A DNA stretch of 6,118 nucleotides from contig CAKSGP010000097.1 of the NCBI GenBank assembly GCA_934454745.1, positions 1 through 6,118 of the forward strand. Reading direction: 5' to 3'. Of this stretch, positions 1 to 4,959 are shown one piece after another. Source of the DNA: an uncultured Clostridia bacterium (GTDB lineage Bacteria; Bacillota; Clostridia; UBA1381). The notes beneath the pieces are model-generated. The model worked only from the letters and a program-made list of their open reading frames with translations. It did no database searches and was not told where the DNA came from. The position numbers and the translations under genes were made by a program. Numbering within the stretch: position 1 is the first letter of the stretch; each line of letters begins with the position of its first letter.

Positions 1-43
1 CTTTCTTCACATCAAATCCGATATCTTAACCCACCCCCCGCCC

Positions 44-198
44 TTAAGTTAGAGCGCTCCGCAGGCTCCGCGCGAAAACGAAATGGGACAGCGAAAATTT
101 TGGACTTCAGCGAACAGCCATATAATTCAGTGCGAACATCATTTGGTTGCCGGTCTATTTGTTTGTGTGGAGTCCTTTCGTGTGGGGCTCTAACTTAA
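44..198. repeat. 155-bp unit bounded by perfect 12-bp inverted repeats
   Basis: The sequence TTAAGTTAGAGC at 44-55 is repeated as its exact reverse complement at 187-198. The ends therefore form a perfect 12-bp inverted repeat enclosing about 131 bp of non-coding DNA. This could be the footprint of a small non-autonomous mobile element. No clear target-site duplication is visible outside the ends (CCC on the left, TAT on the right) and no transposase gene lies inside. The alternative is a very long-looped hairpin or a chance repeat. A perfect 12-mer pair this close together is unlikely by chance. Confidence 0.4.
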
Positions 199-209
199 TA
201 TTATATTTT

Positions 210-391
210 GAAGTGGCGCCAGCCAAGGAGTGTAGGGGTTCGGGGGAGAGAAACACCGATCTTTCCCGTAGGGAAAGTCGCTATTTGGATTGCGAAGCAA
301 GACAAATTTATGGCTGCTTTGAGATGGTTCTCTCCCCCGAAGCGAAGCAAAAACAAATCTATGGCTGTTTTGAGATGGTTTCTCCCCCGCG
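210..391 (+). repeat. Dispersed repeat B, copy 1, with internal duplication
   Basis: Positions 251-324 match 6045-6118 at 72 of 74 bases in the same orientation, and weaker similarity extends left to 210. The repeat contains a hairpin at 261-277, CTTTCCC-GTA-GGGAAAG, whose stem is identical in copy 2 while the loop changes to GCA. Its right part is duplicated in tandem with a period of about 50-51 bp (292-341 and 342-391, sharing GCGAAGCAA, ACAAAT, ATGGCTG and TTTGAGATGGTT). The open frames through this region encode only the repeat itself and are not considered genes. Function is unknown. Confidence 0.75.
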
Positions 392-464
392 AAAGCAATT
401 GAATTATAAATAGAAAAGTGAAGCTTAAAATGTTTGCTGTTCGGTTTGTTTGCAAAAATCTCTT

Positions 465-598
465 GCTTGCGGGGCGTCAAAGGTGCCGCCCCCTACGGGT
501 TTGGGCAAAGTTTTTTGCTCTTTCCGTCTGTTCGTAAACTAAATAAATTATTTTATGAAAGTTCTTTGGTTTTCAGCCTTTGGCTGAAAACTGCTTTC
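465..598 (-). repeat. Dispersed repeat A, copy 1
   Basis: Read on the minus strand from 598, this element begins with a hairpin (stem 582-590/570-578, loop 579-581). It continues with CCAAAGAACTTTC, an AT-rich stretch, CGGAAAG, and a GC-rich 32-bp core at 465-496. The core is 30/32 identical to 5906-5937 on the plus strand. It contains GGGGCG...CGCCCC, which can pair around a 10-base loop. It lies just after the 3' end of the minus-strand lipoprotein gene and points the same way as that gene, as copy 2 does after the isomerase gene. Confidence 0.7.
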
Positions 599-603
599 AT
601 TTC

Positions 604-639
604 AAAAAAGTAGGCGCCCAGCCTTTTACAAAAGGCTGG
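604..639 (-). terminator. Candidate terminator hairpin spanning the lipoprotein stop codon
   Basis: CCAGCCTTTT at 618-627 pairs with AAAAGGCTGG at 630-639, giving a 10-bp stem with a two-base nominal loop that holds part of the TAA stop codon. On the minus strand a run of six T (604-609) follows, but about eight bases after the stem. A Rho-independent terminator for the 626-1084 gene is plausible, although the gap before the T run is longer than usual. Confidence 0.5.
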
Positions 640-1084
640 CAGAGAGAGTAAAGATTCCGGAATAGGTTTCGACCGATTGCCCGTAGCTGACCTTCAGATT
701 GTAGCTGCCGCTCGGCGCGTCGCCGGGTATCACAAAATAAAACGTAAACGACCGGCTCTCGTGAGCGCCGACCGTGTGCTTTCCGACGTCGTCTGTCGAC
801 GGGATCGCCTCGGGCGCGATCTCGTATTCCGCGCCGCCGTTGTCGCAGTACAGCTTCACATTCGCCCGGAAATCGCTTTCCGCACCGGTGTAAGTGTACT
901 TTTTGTCGGAATCGTTCGTAAGAACCACGGAAATTCCTATCCTCGCCCCCTTGACAAGCTCCGACTGCCCGGTCTCAAGCAAAAACGAAAAGCCGAATTT
1001 TTCGGCGGAAGTCCCGCCGCACCCCGCGAGGAATACCAATACCGTCGCCATAACCATGACAGAGCATATTATTCTTTTACTCAT
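626..1084 (-). CDS. Small secreted lipoprotein with Ig-like (BsuPI-like) domain
   Basis: This 152-residue protein starts with a lipoprotein signal peptide: basic MSKR, a hydrophobic stretch (about 6-18) and the lipobox LAGC, with Cys22 as the lipidated residue. It should therefore be anchored on the outer face of the cytoplasmic membrane. The mature part (about 30-152) alternates beta-strand-like segments. VVLTNDSDKKYTY (53-65) and APSGSYNLKVSYG (123-135) recall the Ig-like fold of BsuPI-type (intracellular proteinase inhibitor) and related secreted domains. That assignment is from motif memory and no enzymatic residues are visible. The ATG is supported by AGGAG on the minus strand at 1095-1099, ten bases upstream. 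It lies downstream of the toxin-immunity cassette on the same strand but is visibly GC-richer, so it is probably a resident gene rather than part of the cassette. Biological role unknown. Confidence 0.8.
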   Translation of the reverse strand: MSKRIICSVMVMATVLVFLAGCGGTSAEKFGFSFLLETGQSELVKGARIGISVVLTNDSDKKYTYTGAESDFRANVKLYCDNGGAEYEIAPEAIPSTDDVGKHTVGAHESRSFTFYFVIPGDAPSGSYNLKVSYGQSVETYSGIFTLSASLL

Positions 1085-1092
1085 TTTTTCAC

Positions 1093-1100
1093 TTCTCCTA
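1093..1100 (-). promoter_or_regulatory. Ribosome binding site of the Ig-like lipoprotein
   Basis: The minus strand reads AGGAGAAG immediately upstream of GTGAAAAA and the ATG at 1084. This strong Shine-Dalgarno match fixes the start codon. Confidence 0.7.
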
Positions 1101-1147
1101 GGATTATATAAAAATCCCCCCTCGGTCGCCTATGGAATCAATTTCTC

Positions 1148-1249
1148 TTACACATGGGAGTCTTCCTTATCCCATGCTTTTGTGCCAATTTTCTTTAGTA
1201 TGGCGTCCCCTGCAAGCCACTTGCTCAGCGGTTGCCTAAGATCATCCAT
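1148..1249 (-). CDS. 33-codon in-frame ORF directly after the immunity gene stop
   Basis: The TGA that ends the immunity gene (1250-1252) is followed immediately by ATG in the same reading frame. A further 33 sense codons run to TAA at 1148-1150. The peptide starts MDDLRQPLSKWLAG and ends WDKEDSHV; its composition is protein-like, with charged and aromatic residues spread along it. Two readings are possible: a separate micro-ORF translated by coupling, or the original C-terminus of the immunity protein cut off by a nonsense mutation (for example TGG to TGA). There is no strong ribosome site of its own, only a weak AAGAGA upstream, which favours the second reading. It could also be chance. Confidence 0.3.
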   Translation of the reverse strand: MDDLRQPLSKWLAGDAILKKIGTKAWDKEDSHV

Positions 1250-1726
1250 TCAAGGTCTCTTATCTTTTTCAACGAAAAGATTAACACACGATGTTTCCTC
1301 AATAATTTCTGAATAGCTTAGAGCACATCTAACATATACATAATATTCATAGCCAAAATAAATAGCAAGCGAACGAGAACGAAGTTCACACCAATACTTT
1401 TCGCGTAAACAATCACGAACAACTGATAAAATATCTTTCTTCTGATGTAAACGTTGTCCTTTTCTATAGTTGCAATGACCTTGGTAGTCTTCTAATTTGC
1501 TGATTGTTAATGATTTGGTGTGTGTGTTATCCATTATTTTTTCTATTGCGAGAAGGTAATTTTTCTCTACTATAAGGTATTCGTTCATAGTAAACTTAGT
1601 TCCTTCAAAAATATTGCCCACGTCATAAATAGATGTCCACTCGTTTTTTGTGAAAACACCATTTATACGAAATTGGGGATCATATTTAGATATGCGATAA
1701 TAGTGTTTCTTATTCCATATCCTCAT
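1250..1726 (-). CDS. Probable immunity protein for the adjacent polymorphic toxin
   Basis: This 158-residue protein has no signal peptide or membrane segment, so it is predicted to be cytoplasmic. I do not recognise the family by name. It is rich in aromatic and charged residues, with motifs such as KHYYRISKYDP (7-17), KNEWTSIYDVG (27-37) and FGYEYYVYVRC (124-134). Its position directly after a C-terminal toxin domain is the classic place for a cognate immunity gene, which would bind and neutralise the toxin. I chose the ATG at 1724-1726 because AGGAG (minus strand, 1737-1741), embedded in the last codons of the toxin gene, lies ten bases upstream. An upstream ATG at 1762 would overlap the toxin gene and has only a weak ribosome site. 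The start lies five bases after the toxin stop, so translation is probably coupled. The gene ends at a TGA that is followed in frame by another 33 codons (see 1148-1249). The immunity role is inferred from context, not from homology. Confidence 0.75.
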   Translation of the reverse strand: MRIWNKKHYYRISKYDPQFRINGVFTKNEWTSIYDVGNIFEGTKFTMNEYLIVEKNYLLAIEKIMDNTHTKSLTISKLEDYQGHCNYRKGQRLHQKKDILSVVRDCLREKYWCELRSRSLAIYFGYEYYVYVRCALSYSEIIEETSCVNLFVEKDKRP

Positions 1727-1731
1727 GGCAG

Positions 1732-2799
1732 TTAGTCTCCTATTCGTTGTGATAAATCCCATGTGAATGTTCCTGTTCGAGTGTGCTTACTAGCTAAATT
1801 CGCTACACTGGAAGCTGCTTTCCAAAATCCGCCATTGTGAGAGGTCTGATCATAACTTATATAGCGCATACCTATGGGGGCTTTGGGGTTATAGTAAACA
1901 GCTTTACTATGAGATTGTGCACCATTTACCTTTGAATAACCTAATTGTTTGGCAATCGCCTTTGTTTCCTTATTTGTTCCAGAAGAGTTTCCACAGTTAG
2001 CATTATGCACCAAGATGCTACTGCTCGTAACGAAATAAGTATGAAAGTCATCAACCTCGAAATTGTAAACTGCTATAGGATTATCAAGTAACTCATACTG
2101 TATTTTTTCAATGATGACAAAGTCGCCGTTTAATAGTTGCAACATATCACCTGAACGCAGTTTAATTGCGTCCGTCCATCCTTTTTGCGGAACATAAAAG
2201 GGGTGTTTGGGAGTTGTAGTAATCCTTTCACCATTAACAGTGATATGAACTAATTCAGTCGACTCATTAATAAATGTATTGACAACTTCTTTAAGTGCCG
2301 TTTCTCCGGTATCTGGATTGTATGCGTATACTTTAGCACCAACATATATTTCCTCAATTGGCATGCTACCATTTTCTGTGATTATCAATGTTCCAGCCAC
2401 AAAGCAAACTCCATATGTATAGCCTTGTGAAGACATATAAAATATACCAGCAGTTGCTACCGAAGAAGCCATAGCACCAACTTGATACAATGTTTCATTT
2501 CCATTCATGGCATCAAGCAAGACAGTTTCACCGGTTTGAGCACTGTAAAATGAATCAGCCATATATGCTCCAGCAGTAACAGCTGTAGCAACGCCGACAA
2601 CATACATGGTAGTAGTTGCCACTGCAGCAGCAGTGGTACCCAAGTAAGCAACCGCCACAGCACCGGCAAAGCATGCTGCTGCAGGCAAGGCAGCAACAAC
2701 AATAGCCGCCATTAATGCACCTCCTGCAATTGCCAGAGCACCAATTGCCCATTTCGGCATATTACCATCGGGGTCTACAAATGAAATGGGATTGTTCAC
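1732..2799 (-). CDS. 5'-truncated Rhs-type polymorphic toxin tip: Hint domain plus C-terminal toxin (Ntox21-like)
   Basis: The predicted 355 residues begin at a GTG with NNPISFVDPDGN, the signature that closes an Rhs/YD-repeat core. Upstream in frame only about seven codons (RIEYCV fits a core) remain before a stop, so the large N-terminal shell and export region are missing. Order: alanine-rich hydrophobic segment (16-76); Hint autoprotease (about 132-266) with nucleophile-like Cys132, TTPKH (His199) and the terminal VHN-A junction (His265, Asn266) expected to release the C-terminus; toxin domain (267-355). The toxin ends with SHNGGFWKAA (320-329), ASKHTRTGT (336-344) and LSQRIGD. From memory this pattern matches the Ntox21-type toxins (predicted RNases) of Rhs, LXG and CDI proteins; nuclease activity is inferred. 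No good ribosome site precedes the GTG. The region is AT-richer than the thioredoxin and isomerase genes. It may be a silent cassette that recombines with a complete Rhs gene elsewhere, or a pseudogene. Immunity gene follows. Confidence 0.8.
   Translation of the reverse strand: MNNPISFVDPDGNMPKWAIGALAIAGGALMAAIVVAALPAAACFAGAVAVAYLGTTAAAVATTTMYVVGVATAVTAGAYMADSFYSAQTGETVLLDAMNGNETLYQVGAMASSVATAGIFYMSSQGYTYGVCFVAGTLIITENGSMPIEEIYVGAKVYAYNPDTGETALKEVVNTFINESTELVHITVNGERITTTPKHPFYVPQKGWTDAIKLRSGDMLQLLNGDFVIIEKIQYELLDNPIAVYNFEVDDFHTYFVTSSSILVHNANCGNSSGTNKETKAIAKQLGYSKVNGAQSHSKAVYYNPKAPIGMRYISYDQTSHNGGFWKAASSVANLASKHTRTGTFTWDLSQRIGD
1735..1741 (-). promoter_or_regulatory. Ribosome binding site of the immunity gene inside the toxin 3' end
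   Basis: The minus strand reads AGGAGAC, covering the Ile-Gly-Asp end of the toxin frame just before its TAA. It sits at good spacing from the ATG at 1726 and decides that start over the ATG at 1762. Confidence 0.65.
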
Positions 2800-2884
2800 A
2801 CAATATTCTATTCTTTTTTATTTTGTGTAACCGGCAAAGCTACAGATCATTGCCCGCGGCTGATACTGTGATCGAAAGCATGAG

Positions 2885-2906
2885 GTGCCGATTATGAGAT
2901 CGGCAC
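2885..2906 (-). terminator. Hairpin spanning the stop codon of the 324-residue lipoprotein gene
   Basis: GTGCCGAT at 2885-2892 pairs perfectly with ATCGGCAC at 2899-2906, leaving a six-base loop. The stop codon TAA (2892-2894) lies across the stem and loop. No convincing T run follows on the minus strand, so termination here is uncertain. It may be a weak terminator or an mRNA 3'-end stabiliser. Confidence 0.35.
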
Positions 2907-3866
2907 ATATATCTGAATACCGGTTTGGACTTTTTCGCCGTTTTGACGTCCACCTTTGTAGTATGTAATATCAAAAGCGTACGAAAGTGCATAATTTGAC
3001 TGATCAAGCATCATCATTACCGGATCATGCAAGAAATACTCGGCATCATTGCCGCCGATCTTACGGCATATATCTTTGGCATATCTGAGTGCTGTATTTT
3101 TAGCCTTTATATAGTCGACCGACAGATTTTTTATAATTTCATTTTCTATATTGTCCCCTCTGTTATAAGTCAGTAAACTACCGTATTCCGAAATGCCAAT
3201 AGTACAAAAATCGGTCGTTTTTACTCCGTCTATATATTTTTGGAAGTAAAAGCTATACAGGCGATGACAAAAATCAGTTCCCTCACCGATTGTCTCCAAC
3301 TCTGACTTTTCTAATTCATAATCGTTCAGATCCGGTTCAAATCCGAAATGCTTCATGTATTTCAATGCTATTTCATAGCATTCGTCTTTTGTCTTTTTCT
3401 CCAGATTCGGATCGGTATCGATTATCTTGGAAACTTTAAAGCTTAATTCGACAACCTGACCGCTTGAAGCATCAAGCATAACCGATCCGTATTTGGTAAG
3501 AAATCTTCTGCTAAGAGATGTGCGCCAGCCGATAATTGATCTTGAAGCTTTATATTGTGCTTCAACGCTTTGATTCATAAGATCAATCACTGTATTTCCC
3601 ACATTTTCTTCTTTGATATCATGTACCGCATATATTTTCGTAGTATCTTCAAGAAGATCATAGCGGTCAAAGTTTGACTGCGTATCGCCTAAATATACAG
3701 TGTAAGGCTGATATTTTCGGACGCTCGGCTCTCCCCCCGATGTGTCATTCGTTTCAGATGTCTGAATGTCTGAGCCGCTCTCGGTTTCTTTATTATCTTT
3801 TAACTTATTGCACCCCGTTAAAAGTATGCTTGCAACCAAAAAAACAAAAAATATTGCCTTTTTCAT
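2892..3866 (-). CDS. Lipoprotein with PepSY/YcdB-like region, function unknown
   Basis: This 324-residue protein opens with a lipoprotein signal: MKK, a hydrophobic run (about 5-16) and lipobox LTGC with Cys19. A low-complexity polar linker rich in Ser, Thr, Glu and Asp follows (about 23-48), typical of surface lipoproteins of Gram-positive bacteria. The globular part (about 50-324) contains a segment at about 160-265 (DECYEIALKYMKHFGF, then FYFQKYIDGVKT and a Tyr-rich strand, then DYIKAKNTALRYAKD) that resembles the helix-strand layout of PepSY or YcdB/YcdC repeats. That similarity is judged by eye and is tentative. Cysteines 163, 200, 221 and 267 may form disulphides outside the cell. The start is fixed by AAGGAGA at 3874-3880, seven bases upstream. 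A strong upstream promoter at 4169-4197 could drive it through a structured leader. Its 3' end is about 90 bp from the truncated Rhs cassette, which probably inserted behind it. Confidence 0.8.
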   Translation of the reverse strand: MKKAIFFVFLVASILLTGCNKLKDNKETESGSDIQTSETNDTSGGEPSVRKYQPYTVYLGDTQSNFDRYDLLEDTTKIYAVHDIKEENVGNTVIDLMNQSVEAQYKASRSIIGWRTSLSRRFLTKYGSVMLDASSGQVVELSFKVSKIIDTDPNLEKKTKDECYEIALKYMKHFGFEPDLNDYELEKSELETIGEGTDFCHRLYSFYFQKYIDGVKTTDFCTIGISEYGSLLTYNRGDNIENEIIKNLSVDYIKAKNTALRYAKDICRKIGGNDAEYFLHDPVMMMLDQSNYALSYAFDITYYKGGRQNGEKVQTGIQIYVPIS

Positions 3867-3873
3867 AAAAAAG

Positions 3874-3880
3874 TCTCCTT
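3874..3880 (-). promoter_or_regulatory. Ribosome binding site of the PepSY-like lipoprotein
   Basis: The minus strand reads AAGGAGA followed by CTTTTTT and ATG. This strong match at good spacing confirms the start at 3866. Confidence 0.75.
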
Positions 3881-4019
3881 AATCAAATATCTCATTTAAT
3901 TTTATTGAAGAATTTCCTCCAATAACAGCTTTTTCGGACATCTGATATCTTTCGATAAAAGAACCCTTTCCACTATTCCCTCATAGGCCGATACCTCCAG
4001 AATAGTATTTATAAAATTT

Positions 4020-4162
4020 AAAAATAAGCAAAAATGCGCACAAAAGTTCCCGGAAAATCCCAACATTTTGTGCGCATATGCTTTTGTCAAGTCGAATATC
4101 TCACACGACTTGGCAAAAAAACATCGTTTGCAAACTTCTGTCGGGGGGAGGTTCGTTATCTG
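4020..4162 (-). ncRNA. Candidate small RNA or attenuator leader
   Basis: A strong minus-strand promoter (4169-4197) should start transcription near 4162. About 85 bases later comes a 12-bp stem, then a T-rich tract, giving a discrete transcript of roughly 140 bases. Between them lies a second hairpin (TTTTTGCCAAGTCG at 4117-4104 against CGACTTGACAAAAG at 4094-4081, minus strand, with one C-A mismatch) and a C-rich stretch ACCTCCCCCCGAC that could cover a Shine-Dalgarno sequence. No coding frame is convincing. It may be an independent small RNA or the regulated leader of the lipoprotein gene at 3866. I do not recognise it as a known RNA family. Confidence 0.4.
4021..4077 (-). terminator. Terminator-like 12-bp stem with T-rich tail
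   Basis: ATGCGCACAAAA at 4034-4045 pairs exactly with TTTTGTGCGCAT at 4066-4077, with GTT/AAC pairing extending the stem inside the loop. On the minus strand it is followed by TTTTTGCTTATTTT. This resembles a Rho-independent terminator or attenuator 155 bases before the lipoprotein start. Confidence 0.6.
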
Positions 4163-4168
4163 ATAAAT

Positions 4169-4197
4169 ATTATAGCATATATGCGCAAAGTTTGCAA
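4169..4197 (-). promoter_or_regulatory. Strong sigma-A-type promoter, minus strand
   Basis: The minus strand has TTGCAA (4192-4197) as a -35 box and a perfect TATAAT (4169-4174) as a -10 box, separated by exactly 17 bases. Transcription would start near 4162 and run toward the lipoprotein gene. The -35 box lies inside one of several TTTGCAA motifs in this gap. Confidence 0.7.
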
Positions 4198-4288
4198 TAG
4201 TTTTGACGATCACTTTTGCAAAACATTGACAACAACGCGGGGAAAAGTGCGTCCTGATTTGTTTTATTATTAATTTTACTTAATTATA

Positions 4289-4316
4289 TTTACTTTGCCG
4301 TTTTTTGTGATATAAT
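4289..4316 (+). promoter_or_regulatory. Promoter of the thioredoxin gene with extended -10
   Basis: A perfect TATAAT at 4311-4316 is preceded by TGA (4308-4310), making an extended -10 box. A weak -35 candidate, TTTACT, lies at 4289-4294 with a 16-base spacer. The predicted start near 4323 gives a leader of about 90 bases that begins just before three 10-bp repeats. Confidence 0.6.
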
Positions 4317-4334
4317 AAATATGAAGATTCCGAA

Positions 4335-4364
4335 GCTGTTAAATGCTGTTAAATACTGTTAAAT
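4335..4364 (+). repeat. Three tandem 10-bp repeats in the thioredoxin leader
   Basis: GCTGTTAAAT (4335-4344), GCTGTTAAAT (4345-4354) and ACTGTTAAAT (4355-4364) stand head to tail just after the predicted transcription start. The period is about one DNA helical turn. This may be an operator for a regulator, or a slippage product. Confidence 0.6.
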
Positions 4365-4411
4365 TTAAATGCAGGAAAAAGCTTCGGGCAAAAAACAAAG
4401 GAGAAACAAAA

Positions 4412-4726
4412 ATGAGCATTATGATTACAGACAAGGATTTTGAATCCGAGGTTCTTTCGTCAGAGATCCCGGTCATTGTGGATTTTTTTGCGAAGTGGTG
4501 CGGTCCGTGCCGTATGCTGACTCCGATCATTGATGAAATCGCAGACGAAAAAGCGGGCGTGCTGAAGGTCTGCAAGGTCGACGTTGACAGCGACGGCGGG
4601 CGCGAGCTTGCCAAACGCTTTTCGGTCATGAGCATACCGACGCTTCTCATAGTCAAAGGCGGGGAAGTAGTTGCGCGCTCGACCGGGTTCCGTCCGAAGT
4701 CCGAGATTCTGGCGCTGCTTGACTGA
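4412..4726 (+). CDS. trxA: Thioredoxin
   Basis: This 104-residue protein has the length and layout of a classical thioredoxin, a cytoplasmic protein that reduces disulphides in client proteins and is itself recharged by thioredoxin reductase. The active site FFAKWCGPCRM places the redox cysteines at 30 and 33. The cis-proline loop SIPT has Pro76, followed by strand LLIVKGGEVV (78-87) and the conserved Gly92 turn. The start ATG at 4412 is chosen because AAAGGAG (4397-4403) lies eight bases upstream. An in-frame ATG at 4343 would add a basic tail outside the family, lacks a ribosome site and falls inside the leader repeats. It has its own extended -10 promoter and a following terminator, so it is probably transcribed alone. 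The symbol trxA is the generic one; the genome may have several paralogues. Confidence 0.95.
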   Translation: MSIMITDKDFESEVLSSEIPVIVDFFAKWCGPCRMLTPIIDEIADEKAGVLKVCKVDVDSDGGRELAKRFSVMSIPTLLIVKGGEVVARSTGFRPKSEILALLD

Positions 4727-4761
4727 GCGCGTACACGGTTTTAATTTTAAAATTTTCTGCT

Positions 4762-4801
4762 GCGGGGGACAAAAAAGATCCCCCGCTCCGTCGGGCTTTT
4801 T
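4762..4801 (+). terminator. Terminator after thioredoxin
   Basis: GCGGGGGA at 4762-4769 pairs with TCCCCCGC at 4779-4786 around a nine-base loop. A second short stem CCCG/CGGG (4782-4785 with 4792-4795) leads straight into CTTTTT. The two stems share bases and are mutually exclusive, but either would end transcription before the next gene. Confidence 0.55.
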
Positions 4802-4890
4802 CAGGACGGATTTTTTCAGGGAAAGAAGCCGAAAATAAACCAAAGGCTGAAATAATAAAAATTACGGCAAAAAATGTAAAAGCAGCAATT

Positions 4891-4938
4891 AAAATTTAAA
4901 ATTCAAAATACAAAATTTAAAATACAAAATACAAATAC
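4891..4938 (+). repeat. Heptanucleotide tandem repeat before the isomerase gene
   Basis: Seven consecutive units follow each other without a gap: AAAATTT, AAAATTC, AAAATAC, AAAATTT, AAAATAC, AAAATAC and a final six-base AAATAC. The tract ends ten bases before the GGAGG ribosome site of the next gene. It is AT-only except for one C in most units, and could act as an unstructured translation enhancer or a length-variable control tract. Confidence 0.65.
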
Positions 4939-4948
4939 AGATCCAACC

Positions 4949-4954
4949 GGAGGT
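4949..4954 (+). promoter_or_regulatory. Ribosome binding site of the isomerase-like gene
   Basis: GGAGGT is followed by AAAAA and the ATG at 4960. It is a strong match, slightly close to the start. It supports this ATG. Confidence 0.7.
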
Positions 4955-4959
4955 AAAAA

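Noticed and set aside
147..413. 88-codon plus-strand ORF with repeated QIYGCFEMV, and overlapping minus-strand ORFs
   Set aside because: It is entirely made of repeat B and its duplication. It has no ribosome site and no protein-like conservation, and the same frames would recur at every repeat copy.
1103..1108. TATAAT on the minus strand as promoter of the Ig-like lipoprotein
   Set aside because: A start from it would fall within the ribosome binding site, and there is no -35 box at proper spacing.
677..1316. Long plus-strand ORFs opposite the lipoprotein gene
   Set aside because: They are antisense shadows without ribosome sites. The minus strand has a signal peptide, lipobox and Shine-Dalgarno sequence.
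1727..1762. Longer immunity protein starting at the ATG at 1762
   Set aside because: It would overlap the toxin gene by 31 bases and has only a weak ribosome site, while the ATG at 1726 has AGGAG at good spacing.
3902..4213. 103-codon minus-strand ORF in the gap upstream of the lipoprotein
   Set aside because: It covers the promoter and both hairpins of the leader, and its ATG lies upstream of the predicted transcript start, so it would not be in the mRNA. A 23-codon tail starting at a GTG, and an ATG-AGG-GAA-TAG mini-ORF after a good GGAGG, were considered too weak to call.
4343..4411. N-terminal extension of thioredoxin from an upstream ATG
   Set aside because: It would add 23 basic residues from leader repeats. 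The ATG at 4412 has the ribosome site and gives the normal family length.
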